Shown here: positions 21,225-32,708 of the stretch, piece after piece
How positions within the stretch are numbered: position 1 is the stretch's first letter
How the letters are laid out: every line of letters starts with the position of its first letter
From: Cystobasidium ongulense
Lineage: Eukaryota > Basidiomycota > Cystobasidiomycetes > Cystobasidiales > Cystobasidiaceae
Length of the DNA stretch: 64,000 nt
Direction of reading: 5' to 3'
Assembly (NCBI GenBank): GCA_022835595.1
Contig: BQUP01000008.1
Span: 434,001 to 498,000, forward strand
Program-made: the position numbers and the translations under genes
Notes under the pieces: model-generated
What the model was told of the DNA's origin: nothing
What the model saw: the letters and a program-made list of their open reading frames with translations, nothing else
The model's database searches: none

Positions 21225-21249
21225 GCTCTCCCAACTGAGCTATCAAGGC

Positions 21250-22152
21250 GGCTTTCTTGGATGAAAGCTCTTTCCTTGTAACGCTATATAAAATTCTAGT
21301 CGCGGCATCGTAAATCCTCTCCGGCAAGAGTCAATCAGGACATGGGATGTGTCATTGTTAGCGTCCACTTCGACCAGAGCGTCTGCAACCGTAGACTGCT
21401 TTCTAACCGGCCACGCGAACAACATAGACATACCTTGGTCTCTAGTGCTCACACATTCCCTTTTCTGCTTTGCGAGAAGTGAAAACTCGATAAGCTTCTT
21501 AGCTCGGGCGGCTTCGCCGCCCAGGAACAAGCTTTTGCCCACAGATTGCATCTATCGCATACACCAAACCCAATCGTCCCAGCCTTCAATACAGGAAATA
21601 ATACATAAGTAGTCTTCTTGTTGCCCACTTGATGGCCGTACAATCAGCAAACCAGCTCGTTCTGATCTTTTGGTCGAGTCCAACCGACCACATTGATTTG
21701 TAACTTCAACTCCATTCACGCGCGATAAGAAAGCAATCCTAGTAGCACCTCAGACTTCCACGAAACGTCAAGAACATAGGTAACTGCTTTAATGGAAAGC
21801 TTTTTTCTTATTCTCAGTCTTCTTGCTAGTTTGGAGAAGAGTCTGACTCTATCTTCCTTTTCATTTGGGTGCAACGACGCATTCGGACCTGCAATCTCTC
21901 CTGTGTGTCTAGCATCCCCATCCATTCTTAGGTATATCTTGACTTCTCTGCATCATGTACCTGGCTATTGCCTGACCTGAGTGCCTATGATGTCGCTTGT
22001 CCAAAAGGCATTTTCTTCGGCACGTGACCAATGTAGATCTGCAACGGCGTGATACGAAGCCACGAGTCTCTCGGAACCGTAATCTTTATACATGCGAATG
22101 CGAGGACACCATAAGAAAGGTTCATGACTGACCTGGTACACACGGGATCGTG
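21250..22152. other. Intergenic region, about 0.9 kb
   Basis: Contains several short open frames on both strands, none with recognisable content. A small GC hairpin (GGCGGCTTCGCCGCC, 21508-21522) is visible. No further tRNA or other RNA gene recognised. Confidence 0.45.
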
Positions 22153-22284
22153 ACGATACTAGATGGAAGTACTCTCTCTGACGTGAATCATGGCTAGCTC
22201 GAACCCTGATAGAATATCGCAATTCTATCAGGGTTCGAGCTAGCCATGATTCACGTCAGAGAGAGTACTTCCATCTAGTATCGT
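22153..22284. repeat. Perfect 63-bp inverted repeat with 6-nt spacer
   Basis: The left arm 22153-22215 and right arm 22222-22284 are exact reverse complements. The spacer ATCGCA is at 22216-22221. Pairing stops abruptly on both outer sides. The arms carry GGCTAGCTCGAACC and its complement, and no open frame fits. Such a palindrome can be a hairpin transcript, a fold-back insertion or an assembly artefact. Confidence 0.9.
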
Positions 22285-23168
22285 ATTCTTCTACATTTCA
22301 TGGTTCAGATCGTGCGCTGATGGTTCAGCCCTACAATTACCGAGGAATAAGCAATGGAGGCTACGGCTGCGGGCAGGAGACAGGCTAGAGGCTTGTTTTG
22401 ATGCAGCTGAACCTGGGGACGACCGTGAATAAGATGCCTGGTACAAAGAGAATCTTGCGCGTCGTCATGATTTATGTTTTCCCTATAGGAGAAAACCCCT
22501 ATTGGCAACTTGAGCCAATTACTCGAACTGGCAACTATCGCGTATCTCAGTCTATTTGGCATACGGAACAGGAACAGTAGGCGTCCTGTAAAAGATTCTT
22601 CAGGAGCTTTCAATCAGGTTTCCAGCAAACCTCAAGCAGCATAAGAGGTCTAACGGACCAAATTTAGTTCAGTTTAAACCCGGTGTGGCCCAGACTGCAG
22701 TTAGCTTACTCGTTTCAGTCTCACTTCGCAGTCAAATGAATTTGTGCAGTCGGTAAAGCAGCCATGTAAATATCCAAATTGCCTTCCATAGCATATCTTC
22801 CGAATCGCGATCCACATTGTCTTCACTGATTGTCCTCAGACTTGATTATCGGCATTGCTTAGCGGGTACTTGCAGAAGCAGGAGTACATCTGGGCTACAG
22901 AATTCATCAAGCTTGAGCAGTGACGCAACGGCGCATGAAGTCCGTCCGAGCTGGAGTTACGGTGTTGTCTTTGGAATTGACTTGAGATGGTAATTGGCCC
23001 GAAGTCAACCATCATTGCGATTGACGCTTCGCTTTTCTAGACGGGGTCTGTTTGGACCCGGTCAATTTCTCATGCTCTGCACTTCCCTATCCACTCTTGA
23101 CGGATACTAGACGGATACTACAATCCAGCTTCATCGTCCAGCAGCAACACTCACTGAAGAAGTACACG
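22285..23168. other. Intergenic, promoter of the FHA gene at the right
   Basis: No gene seen. The last 120 bases before ATG 23169 include a tandem GACGGATACTA at about 23099-23119 and should hold the 5' UTR of the FHA protein. Confidence 0.45.
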
Positions 23169-26100
23169 ATGGAGGAGAACGGCGAGAATGCCAGCCCACC
23201 TGGCGGCGCGAGCTTAGCCAACGGCTCGTACAGTGGAGACATGCAGAGCACCAGCAATGGGAGCAATGGCACTTTAAATACCACCAACATGGCCAACGGA
23301 GTGTACACTGCAAATGCAGCAAAGCCCAGTGGCTCTGCGGGCGTAGCTGGAAACAACGGCTCGACAGGTGGAGCAGCAGCAGGTGTCTCAGCGACAACCT
23401 CGACAACAAACGGAACAGGCGGCAACTCGACCACAGGCGGTAAGGGTGGGCGGCTGTCACCATTGTACCTCACTACTCCACGTTAGATGCTGATGCTTGG
23501 TGTACTGTTTCTGCGCATCTCGCTTCTGTTTTGGATGCGATCATCTTGTGTGCTGCTCCAAGTGACAGGCTTCAGCACAGCTACTGCCAAGCGTTCGAGA
23601 CTCGGAGGTGTGCCTCCTCCAGTCTACAGTCCATTGGGAGCATCGAGCCCCTCCATGTCCAGCAACGGCTCCTTCAATGGATCCAGCGGCTCAGCCTCCT
23701 CCTCAGCAACTACAACCCCTTCAGCAAGCCCGCAGACGTCAAACGCTCACTTGCCCAACACGAATAGCTATGGCGCTCCTCAGCAAGGACCACAGCTAAC
23801 CTACGTCAATCCGGGACCCCCCACTGCTTCTACGTCGTCTCCAATCTACCCTGCACTCCACCTGCATCCTCTAAACGACACTTTCATTCCAAAACAGATC
23901 TTGCTGTACCCTCCAGGACCTCAGAACAGGATCAAAATAGGAAGGCAGACCAACGCTAGAACAGCTCCTGCGCCAAACAATGGCTACTTCGACTCCAAGG
24001 TTCTGTCCAGGATGCATGCTGAAGTCTGGGCTGAAGGCAACAAGGTAAAAAGAATACTTGATTCACATACTTCACTGGCTCGCAGGAAATTGACTGTATA
24101 TACTGAACAGGTCTACATCAAAGACGTCAAGTCTTCTAATGGAACATTTATCAACGGGGAACGTCTATCTCCAGAAGCTGTCGAGTCTGATATTTTTGAA
24201 TTGCACAACAACGATATGGTCGAGTTCGGAATAGACATCACATCGGAAGACGCCAAAACTATTGTACACCACAAGGTTGCAGCTCGCTGCTTCCTGGTAA
24301 TGAATGCAGATGATGCGGTCGCTGCATCCAGGAATTTCGCGAACTACTACCGAGACCTCGGCGACTCACCCATGCACCGACGACCTGGCATGGGTCCCAA
24401 CAAAGGAGGCATGTCAAATTCAGCTGTGAATATTGACCAGGTGCTTAGTCGCTTGCAGGTATGCTTCTCGCAAATACCTTCTCCTCCGCTTTGACCTCAT
24501 GCTCACGCTTACGATCACCTGTTCTCGATCCAGACTGAACTGCAAAAGTCCCGCGACACTGGCGCAGACCTGGGAAATTTGACCAGCACAATAGGCGAGA
24601 TACACGAGACTTTGGGAGGTAACTTGCCAGTACCACCGGTACCTGCTTATCGCGTGCCGCCATACGTGCCGGGATCAGCCAATGGACCTCCGCTGCAACA
24701 GCAAGCATCACAATCGCAATCGCAATCACAACTACAGACACAACAACTACTCGCTAGTCTACAGAGTCAATTGCAAGAGACACAAAACGCACTCAATGGT
24801 CATGTTGAGCGGATACGTAACCTAGAAGGGTTGCTAGATGAACAAGAGCGAATGCGTAGAGAACTGAAAGAAGTTAAAGAACGTATGGAAGAGGCTCGCG
24901 GTGAATGGGATCGCCTGCGCGAAGATCGCGAACAGAATCATATCGATCTCACAGATGAAGACGATTCGGATGAGAAGGACGACCTGCAAGAGGACCAAAT
25001 TGATGATGATGGAACAAGGACGATCCGCCTGGATGAAAGTGAGGCAGCAGAATTATTGGACCACAAGTCTGAAAGTGTGCCGCTGAGCCTGCACAACTCG
25101 GAGAGCAAGAACAACACCCAAGAGATAGACTATACATCGACTCACGAGGCAAGCAGAATCGCCGCTACTCAAGCCCGATTGGAGCAGGAAAATACCGCTC
25201 TCTCGCAAAGAATGGAAGCGCTATCGAACGAGCTTTCTGCGGCTTCCCAACTATCCTCTTCGCTCAAATCGCAATACGTTGAAGCTGCTGAGACTATTCA
25301 CGGACTCGAAATCAAAGTTAACAGTCTGGAAAAGGCTTTGCACACGAATCGCTCAGCGCCGCAAGCGCCTGAGCCAGGAAGCCAGGAAGTCACACGGAAG
25401 ACAGCTGAGGTGCAAGCTGAGCAAGGTAGCCACCGGGACGACATTCTACGCGAGGTAGAGAGTCGCTTTTCTACGTGGAAGCAAAGCTTTGAAGAAGCAG
25501 TGCAGAAAGAAAGACAAGGTTGGGAGAAGGAGCGGGAAGAATTGCGAGTAACATTGTCAGAGTGGGAGAAACGCTCAGAAAGCCTGAACCAGTCCCAGAA
25601 TGTGTCGTCTGTGTCCAATGGCGGGCGCCGCAAGCGACGCAGCAAAGCCTCCACGGTAGGCACATCGTCGGAGGAGTCCAGCGACAGTGGGAATGATAGT
25701 CCTGGAGAAGAAGGATTTATTTCTCCAGTAACAGAAGAAGAGGCACAGTCACCGCCTCGTGATGGAGACGATTCGTCGACAGCAGAAGGAGCAGCCTATA
25801 CAAAACGACCGCGCTCCCGTCGCAGGAATTATAGAAGTGGTGAAGCAGCCAAGGCAGCTAGACGTGCGGAGGCAAGGGCAGCATCCCGCGATGCTCAAGA
25901 CGGGAATATGTCAGCGACCCAGACAGCGGGCGAATCAAATTTGAGAAGACGTCAATCCTGGATCCCATTCTCTCGGTCGTTTATTGGTACTGCCGATGGA
26001 AAGGAAGTAGACAACGTCGCTGGTCCCGAGAAGAAGCAGCAACAGCGCGGGCGCGAAGCTGCATCTGTCATGGATGTAAGTAAATTTGTGCTTCGGGAAG

Positions 26101-26229
26101 GCGCAAGACACGTACTGACCGTTTGCTCACCACATTTATCAGCATCCCGCTTTGCCGATCGTATCAGTTGCAGGAGTCATTGTCATTGGCTATCTAGCCT
26201 ACACGGCAATCATGCAACAACAGAAGTAG
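23169..26229 (+). CDS. FHA-domain, tail-anchored STRIPAK-type protein (Far10/SLMAP-like)
   Basis: Five exons. A Gly/Ser/Asn-rich N-terminus from ATG 23169 is followed by an intron at 23440-23568. The FHA domain (about 23925-24330) shows KIGRQTN, SRMHAEVWAEGNK, then across an intron (24044-24111) VYIKDVKSSNGTFING. An intron at about 24460-24532 leads to a long coiled-coil region (about 24760-25560), a basic Arg-rich linker and a last exon after an acceptor near 26141. That exon encodes one hydrophobic helix (IVSVAGVIVIGYLAYTAI) and stops at TAG 26227-26229. FHA, coiled coil and C-terminal anchor is the layout of yeast Far9/Far10 (Vps64) and human SLMAP. These hold the STRIPAK phosphatase-kinase complex at ER and nuclear membranes. 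The orthology call rests on architecture and FHA motifs. Confidence 0.8.
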
Positions 26230-26601
26230 TCATTTCATAGCTTTGAATCATTCGGCTTTTATCCCGCAAACCGAATTACCTGTTGTAAACGCTATGCGAG
26301 TTATACTTTTCAGATGCCATCTCTCACGAAATCATGCAATGAACAGTCTTAGCCCGGACAGCCGAGCAAGAAGCTTTACTGTCAAACAGAAGAGCCATAG
26401 TCTGGGCTGCTGCAGCCAGCGTCCGAGGCCTACTCGTCGATGCACAGTGGTGACTCCGCTGTGGCAATCATGCTTCTGCTCGAGTACGCTTTCAGGCAGC
26501 CATCAAGTCTACACTTCGAAAACAATCTCAACATCGAGAGTACCGCACCTCATATTATTCAGCAACATGACTATGGTTCAATGGAATACAGCACAACAAA
26601 C
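26230..26601. other. Convergent 3' intergenic space
   Basis: About 370 bases between the FHA gene stop and the stop of the minus-strand zinc-finger gene. Only UTR-like sequence seen. Confidence 0.5.
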
Positions 26602-27657
26602 CTATTCCTCATCTTCATCATATCTGTTTACTTTCACATCTCTGACGCCAATATTAGGCAGGCTAGTTCGATTCGCCAATTTCCATTCAAGCGGTGGTAT
26701 ATCCTCATCTCGTATTGGTCTGATGACCGGCTCTGCTTCAGGGCCAAGTTCTGTCTGGAAGATTGTGTCTAACATGGTATCCTTTTCTTGCTGTATACCC
26801 TCCTTCTTGCCTTCAAGCTGTTTCAGCTCAGCTTGTAGGATTTCACGCTCGTGGGCTGCATATTTGTGACGTGCCAAGTAGCACAGGTATCTGACTTGAT
26901 CTGCAGGTATGTGGGGATTGGCCTCTATCGCCTGCAGTATCTCCGGATCATCCGGTTCCTCCTCATCATCACCCAGAGGTAGATGACTTGGTGCAGGAAA
27001 AGGCGTCGTGATACGTGGAGTGGCGCTGCCGGATGCTATTGGAGCCGACACAATGGGCGTGCCTGTTGCTAAAAGTGCAGGGTCGTACATGGCGTTTGAG
27101 CTATCGAGCACATCTTCCTGGAACGCAGCCACGCTCGAAGCGCCAACTTCGGAAGGATCATCCTGTTTGCTGCCTTTCTTGGTTGGAGGCTTTCGAGACA
27201 GTGGCATACTCTCGTTGTGCTGCACTCTCATGTGCTTCTGCAGTGCATCGGTTCGTGTAAAGGACTTATCGCATTCTATCAACAACAAAGTTCAGCGGGC
27301 GAAGCACCAGGAGGCACGAAAGTAGCTCAGCATACCTGGTCGGGGACACACGAAGGGCTTTTCGCCTGTATGCGAGCGTAGATGCGCCAACAAGGCGAAC
27401 TTGGATGTTTGTGGCTTGCCTTTCCTAGGACAATCGGTCCATTCGCACTGCGGACGCTTTGCAGCCTGGACGTCGATATGGCTATCGTGCAGATGTTGGA
27501 CCATGTCTTCCAGTTCCCAGAATCCTTGATGGCAGCCTTCCCACTGGCAGTACATGGGCTGTATTTCGAACCTTTGTGGCGCGTCCGGATCGTGTAGCTC
27601 TTCCTCTGACGGCGTCCGAGGACGTGCTTCTTCTGCTTGAGCCTCCTCATCTCCCAT
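26602..27657 (-). CDS. IEC1: C2H2 zinc-finger protein, INO80 subunit Iec1-like
   Basis: Two exons. Exon 1 starts ATG 27657 and encodes an acidic leader, then zinc fingers: CQWEGCHQGFWELEDMVQH, then CEWTDCPRKG with FALLAHLRSHTGEKPFVC. A short intron (about 27288-27338) separates the last finger (ECDKSFTRTDALQKHMRVQH). The C-terminal half has a conserved-looking helix, VRYLCYLARHKYAAHEREIL, ending at TAG 26602. The spacing of the fingers, with CPRKG between the two Cys pairs, matches fungal Iec1, a YY1-like subunit of the INO80 chromatin remodeller. Function as a DNA-contacting INO80 subunit is inferred from that resemblance. It could instead be a free transcription factor. Confidence 0.65.
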
Positions 27658-28286
27658 AGGGCTGTTATGAAAGTATGTAGGTATAGATGTTCAGCTTTTC
27701 TGAGCACCATTCTGCCCACTATACGGCTGTCACGCTGCCGCACGCGGCAACTCACACAAACGCCAGCGCCGTTGATATAATTGTGCCTGGCGCAACCATG
27801 GTAGCCCTCGCTTGAAGGAGCAGCCGTTGCAGCGGGCGCAGAAGCTCTCGTGTTCGAAGCTTGTACTGCTTATTCAGCAGCGAGCCGTGTTGTCCGAACT
27901 ACATTGAGTTGATCAATCGTCAAGAAAGGCCCGGATGAAATGCTCGGTGGTCACCACGGTCAAGCAAAGAAAGCGAGCAATTTGGACGCTGTTCTAATGG
28001 TGCTTACTTGCACTTTTGCGCCAAACATAAATACGAAAGTTCGCTTCGAGGCGGGTTTGGCTGTAAATTGGCTAAAGTAAAAAGAAAAAGAGCCATGTCC
28101 ATACTATGTTCACTTGAAAGACGTCTACTCAAGGCGGCTAGGGGACGACATTAAAAGACAGAGACAGAAGAACGACAAGATGCGGGTGCACTGTGATGTA
28201 CTAAATGGTACTGCAGCAGGTGAAGCTCATAATTGAATGCCCACTCTGGAGTCGGGACAGCAAAGGTGCGAACTTGTGGACTACGA
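27658..28286. other. Intergenic, about 0.6 kb
   Basis: Upstream DNA of the zinc-finger gene and the 3' flank of the Zds-like gene, both on the minus strand. No gene seen. Confidence 0.5.
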
Positions 28287-31200
28287 TTACTGAGAAGGGA
28301 GCGTAGAGGGCGTATGCGCGCGCGGTGGAGGCGGAGACTTGGCCATATGGCGTGATGAGCCGGGTAGGGCAGCCGCAGCAGCATGCGCAGTTATGCTGGA
28401 CTGCCGAGGCGGCGTCGCTCTATGTGCAGAGTTGTGTAAGCCATGACTACCATCCTCGTGTACTTGTGATTTGTGACCGTTGCGGTGTGAGACGCTCGAG
28501 AACGGTGGAGATGTTAATCTTGCCCCTCTGCTGTCCTCGGAGGCAGTCTGCAGTGCAATCATGCTCTTGCGTCTCTCTTCATCGGCATAGCTGTCAAGTG
28601 AGACGCCTTAGTACGCAAGCTTGCCTGCCAGAGAGAGACACAGTATATCACTCACGCTGCTATGATATCGTACGTGTCCAACTCTACGCTGGTGTTCCTG
28701 CCATCATATCGCACATCGTCTGTTTCCGCACATTCAGAGGAGAAACGCCTTGCTTTCCTCGCGGATGCATTCTGCCAAGCGTCTCCCTCTCTTTCTCCTG
28801 ATACGGATTCTGCCATCGCATTGTGCTTGACTGTCTGATAGCCGTTGATAGATTGCTCTTCAGAGCCAGCGGTCGATATGTAGTCTTGGTACCTGTAGGG
28901 CTGCGTGCCTTGCTTCGGCGGAGGATGCGCTTCCTCGTGCACTGCATTGCTCCCGTTTGCAGGCATTGTTTGCGGCCGTGAGCGGTGACCACTGTCAGCA
29001 TCGACTAGCTCTGTCGGCGGAGATCTGACACTCGACGGAGGATGTGAAGCAGGCCTCTGGCTAGCTACTGAGCCTGATTCATCGCCACACTCGTGCTCGA
29101 GAGATTCTTCGGGTCTTGCTCGGGGAAGCAAACTAGGCACAGTTGTCCCAGAGTTACTGGAGTTCTCCCTCGTCATTCGGGGTCTCGAAGGCTGTCGGGT
29201 GGGGCCGGGGCGAGCTTCGTTTGTGGCAGATTCTGCTCCAGAAGCATGGGACACAGGCGCTGGCACTGGCTGCACTTGTTGCTGCTCGGACGGAGGCCTT
29301 TGCTGTACTTGCGATGGTTGCCCTACTGGCTTATTGATAACACTGAAGAAGGAGGCAAGTAAGTTCACACGCTCGTGAAGTCTAGAGGGTTCCATCTGAT
29401 TGCTCACCCAAGGTACCAGAACATCAAGTTGGAAATGAGGACTTGTTCGTATAGAGGACGACGAGGATTTGCCAGCTTGATGTGTGATAATCTATACACT
29501 GCTCTTTCGATGTGTATGGGTAGTCTGTAGAAGTTGATGTACTTGCCATCAGGCGTGAGCATTCCCGAGGCAGTGGGTGGTGGAGTTGGCATCTGCATCG
29601 GTGTTGGCGAATGTGTCCCGTCTTTCTTGCTCGGCTCATTTTGTTCCGCCTTCTTTTTACCAAAGAGCCCGCCGAAGAAGCTAGCTGGCCCGTCTTGCTT
29701 GTCGGCTTTATCGACGAAAGCGTTTATGATCGGTGCCTTCTTTTCCGGACTGATCTCATCCTGCAGTTTATCCTTCTTCGTTTTCTTGCCTTTCCGACCA
29801 AAAGTACCGCTGCCGCCGGAAGACGTCGAGGCAATACTGGCTGCATCATCAAGATCAGCTTCATCCTTGGTGCTTCTTGACAGCCCAAGCTTCGCCCAAG
29901 TAGACTTCTTTTCCTTTTCCTTTGGGGAAGCACTTATGGGAGACGTGGGGGTTTTGCGAGGTATTTGCGATGCCTTTGCGTCTGTGACCGATTTAGGCCT
30001 TTCTTGCTGAGCAGCCGACTCTGTTTTAGAGCGAGTCTGAGGCGGTTCGACACTTTGCTTGTCTCTGATAGGCGCTGAAGCTTGTAATTCTACTTGGACG
30101 GTATCGGATGCCTTGCCAGGCACTGCAGGGCGGTTGTCGGTTACTCCTGCACGAATATTCCTGGACGGGTCTGGCGCATCGAAAAGATGTTGCGAAGACG
30201 CTTCGAGAGAAATAGGTACGGATAAAGGCCCTGACGGAGGAGGTGACATTGGTTTGGCGCCTGTACTTGAGGTTCTGGGTTGGAATTCGGGTGTAGCCTG
30301 GGCTTTCCCTCCTATAGGTCTTGCCGTTCGCAGAGATCCACTTGTAGGTATGGCAGGTTTAGAATACCCATCTTCCGTGGCAGGAGCAGATGTCCACTGC
30401 AAAGCTCCAGTTGGAGAGTGATCGCTTTGGGGCATATCTGCACCAGCGCGGACGGGTGACACGGTCATCTTATTGCTTTCTTGAGGACCCAAGTCTGCTG
30501 ATTCCATTCTTTCAGCCAGGCTGAGGCCGGAGGACGGGACATACTGCATCGGCAAAGGCTCTGATGTATACTGAGATTTCTCGGAAGACTCGGGCGACCG
30601 GGGAGACCTCCGCCTGTACTCAGCCGATGTTGGTCGTCCAGTTTGAGACGCTCCTGCATCTTCCTCTGTGGAAGTCAAGCTACTAATGCTTGCTTGACGC
30701 CTGCTGGTCGAAGGTCTGCTTGAGTCCTCGCTCAGCGGCGAGTCCGTTCCTCTTGTGCCACGCCGACTAGGTCCAAACCGATGGCCCCCTCCATCGCCTA
30801 GCAAGGAATTCTTGCGTATCTTTGTGCGTGCACTTCGTCGGAGAATTGAACCAGGCGGCGGTACAATCAGAGGAGAATCTGTGTCATCTTCGACATAGGA
30901 ATCATCGTCCCGCAGCTGGTCGGCGGCGACTGTTCGATTAAGTCAGCATCTATGTCTTGCAAGCACACACTACGAGAGCAGTGGCTTACCACCTAAAATT
31001 GCAGCTGGGTTCAAGCTCAGACTACGCCGCACAAGTCGCTTGAGCTGAGCTTCGCCTTCATCACCTGTCTGACCCTCTTCGGCAGCCTGACGGGCGATAG
31101 TTTCCAGCTTTTGAAGATCGGCAAGCGTCAATCTTTCTAGTCCTGAACTCCTCCTGAAGCTGCCGGCTCGACTCGGTCGTCGAGAGATTGACGGACTTGT

Positions 31201-31897
31201 GCCTGGCGTGCTGTCTGCGTAGCTGGTGAATAGACTAGCGCTCTCTGTGTCGGTATCACTAGGCTGATACTGCCTGGATAACATGCTTTTCCGACGTCCC
31301 AACTGACTTCCCGACCGACGTAGGAGGTTCTCCGGCTTTGTCTGGTCGCGTATAAAGTTGCGAAACTCTTGAGGAGCAATCTCGGGGTGTAGTCGCGCTG
31401 GGAGCCAGAAAAGTTCCGAAAGATTGTCTGCTAGCGGTTGATCTTCGGTAGGCTCCTCTTCTTCCACTATATCGCTTGACAGATGAGATGGTCCAACTGA
31501 ACGATTGCTATTGCTGCTGCCGCTGCTGGCAGACGACCCAGCGAAGGCAGCTGAGGGATCGCTTGGCCCGCCAACAGTAAGATGCAGCTGCTTCGGGGAC
31601 GTAGCAGGGCTGCCATGACTGTATTTGGATGGTGACGGTGGTAAATCAGGATCTATGCCTTCGGAAGGTTGCGAGATGGATCTGCGACGAAGCGAGCGTA
31701 ATGTGTCGAGCTCGGCCTGCAACTCGACGGGCCTGTGTAATCAAGAGAGACCGATGATAGATGTCAGCGGTGAACGGCGGAAGCAGCGTCCTCGTAGAGA
31801 CTGTACAGCTAGATACAGAAACACAAGCGGCTGTGTTTGCTTGGAGTGAATAAACTGACGTGATGTTGCCTTCGTCCACCTGCTGCTGAACTCGCAT
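28287..31897 (-). CDS. ZDS1: Zds1/Zds2-like PP2A regulator
   Basis: Five exons. The first is ATG 31897 to about 31860 (MRVQQQVDEGNIT), with the acceptor at about 31733. The second holds AELDTLRSLRRRS and the N-terminal family motif LPARLHPEIAPQEFRNF (about 31370-31420). The third (about 29404-30930) is Ser/Pro-rich and ends with the C-terminal Zds domain: RLPIHIERAVYRLSHIKLAN, then PRRPLYEQVLISNLMFWYLG. The last two exons encode a long disordered tail to TAA 28287. Zds proteins bind PP2A-Cdc55, keep it in the cytoplasm and so act on mitotic entry, Cdc14 release and polarity. Here the Zds_C region is followed by about 330 further residues, whereas in budding yeast it lies near the C-terminus. 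The motifs are clear. Borders of the last two exons are less certain. Confidence 0.8.
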
Positions 31898-32708
31898 GGC
31901 CGCACGAGGCAACCACGCCGCGGAGACCAGAGCAAGTCTGGCCCGTCCAGATTGAGCTTGAGCTTGTAATTCCTCCTACTCTTGACTTTCAGACTGCAGG
32001 CTGGTGCTTGTCTTGCACGGTTGCAATACTTGACAGCCCTTCTTGACAGGGCGGTCGCAGATACGCAGTAGCTAGATAGCTGCCTGTTTGCAGCCGAGCC
32101 AGGCGAGATAGCGCTCAATGCCGACTGATCAACCAGGAGCAACCAGCTCTCGTCTCGAATGCAGGTGGATCACCGCTATCGCTCTGCCTGTTGCTGCTTC
32201 CTGGCGGTGTCGGGTGTCCTTGCTCGAGCTGCGCCCTCAAAGGGCGGAGACTGATGCTCTGACCTTCAGACGAAGGTACCGAGCCCGTCCTCGTCGTATC
32301 TCTTCGCTGCCCAACGTCGTCGACTCGAAACCTCCACAGGTGTCCAGTGTCCTGTGCCGTGTCGGTGGAAGCAATGCGCCGTCAGCAATTCGCCTCGTTC
32401 AAGCAGTGACAGCACTCAGCGGCTGTGGCTGAGTGTTCATGATCTTGCAAATTCAATGTAGACTGTTTAAAACGAAATGGTATGCATTGCTCTTCTCTTC
32501 GTTTTCACATACAGAAACTCAAAAACCAACTGGCGAACGTATACAATAAAACACTCGAGGGTAAAAGAGCAGACCTTGTGTCACAGGGCGGATGAATTTA
32601 AGATTCGTAGCCAATGGCTTTCTGCTGAAGGATTTCAATTACATACTTCGGGTGGAAGATGGTCAATTTTCCTAGTGAGGCAGGTCATGCGCGGAGGATG
32701 CAGTCATA
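31898..32708. other. Intergenic, about 0.8 kb
   Basis: Promoter of the Zds-like gene on the left and the 3' flank of CRM1 on the right, both minus-strand. Short open frames only. Confidence 0.5.

Larger units (their letters stand above)
21102..21249 (-). tRNA. tRNA-Phe (GAA) interrupted by two introns
   Basis: Read 5' to 3' on the minus strand. Acceptor strand GCCTTGA (21249-21243); TA; D stem GCTC/GAGC around loop AGTTGGGA (21240-21225); then a 62-nt insert (21224-21163). Next come G26, anticodon stem TGCGC (21161-21157), loop C-T-GAA-G (21156-21151), a 13-nt intron (21150-21138), A38, stem GCGCA (21136-21132), variable AGGTC, T arm ATTGG/TTCAAGC/CCGAT (21126-21110), acceptor TCGAGGC (21109-21103) and discriminator A. 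All stems pair, with only G-U wobbles in the acceptor and T stems. The exons total 73 nt, the normal tRNA-Phe length without CCA. Box A (TAGCTCAGTTGG) and box B (GGTTCAAGCCC) are good. Neither insert holds a run of four T, so Pol III could read through. AGGTC and discriminator A fit Phe. Confidence 0.85.

Noticed and set aside
21102-21249. tRNA-Leu(CAA) reading using TTCAAA near 21214-21219
   Set aside because: It would place U33 and the anticodon inside the insert, leaves a mismatched stem and lacks a type II variable arm. The Phe reading pairs every stem.
21102-21249. tRNA-derived SINE with box A and box B
   Set aside because: A SINE would not keep a complete acceptor stem, paired anticodon arm, canonical intron and discriminator base. 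No dispersed copies are visible in the window.
21243-21551. 102-codon minus-strand frame beside the tRNA
   Set aside because: Runs into the tRNA 5' end and has no family signal. Treated as chance.
22153-22284. tRNA gene or terminal-repeat transposon at the palindrome
   Set aside because: TTCGAGC inside the arm resembles a B box, but no cloverleaf forms. There is no internal sequence between the arms that could be an element.
31137-31379. Minus-strand frame in another phase inside the Zds-like gene
   Set aside because: Overlaps the exon that carries the LPARLHPEIAPQEF motif in the proper phase.
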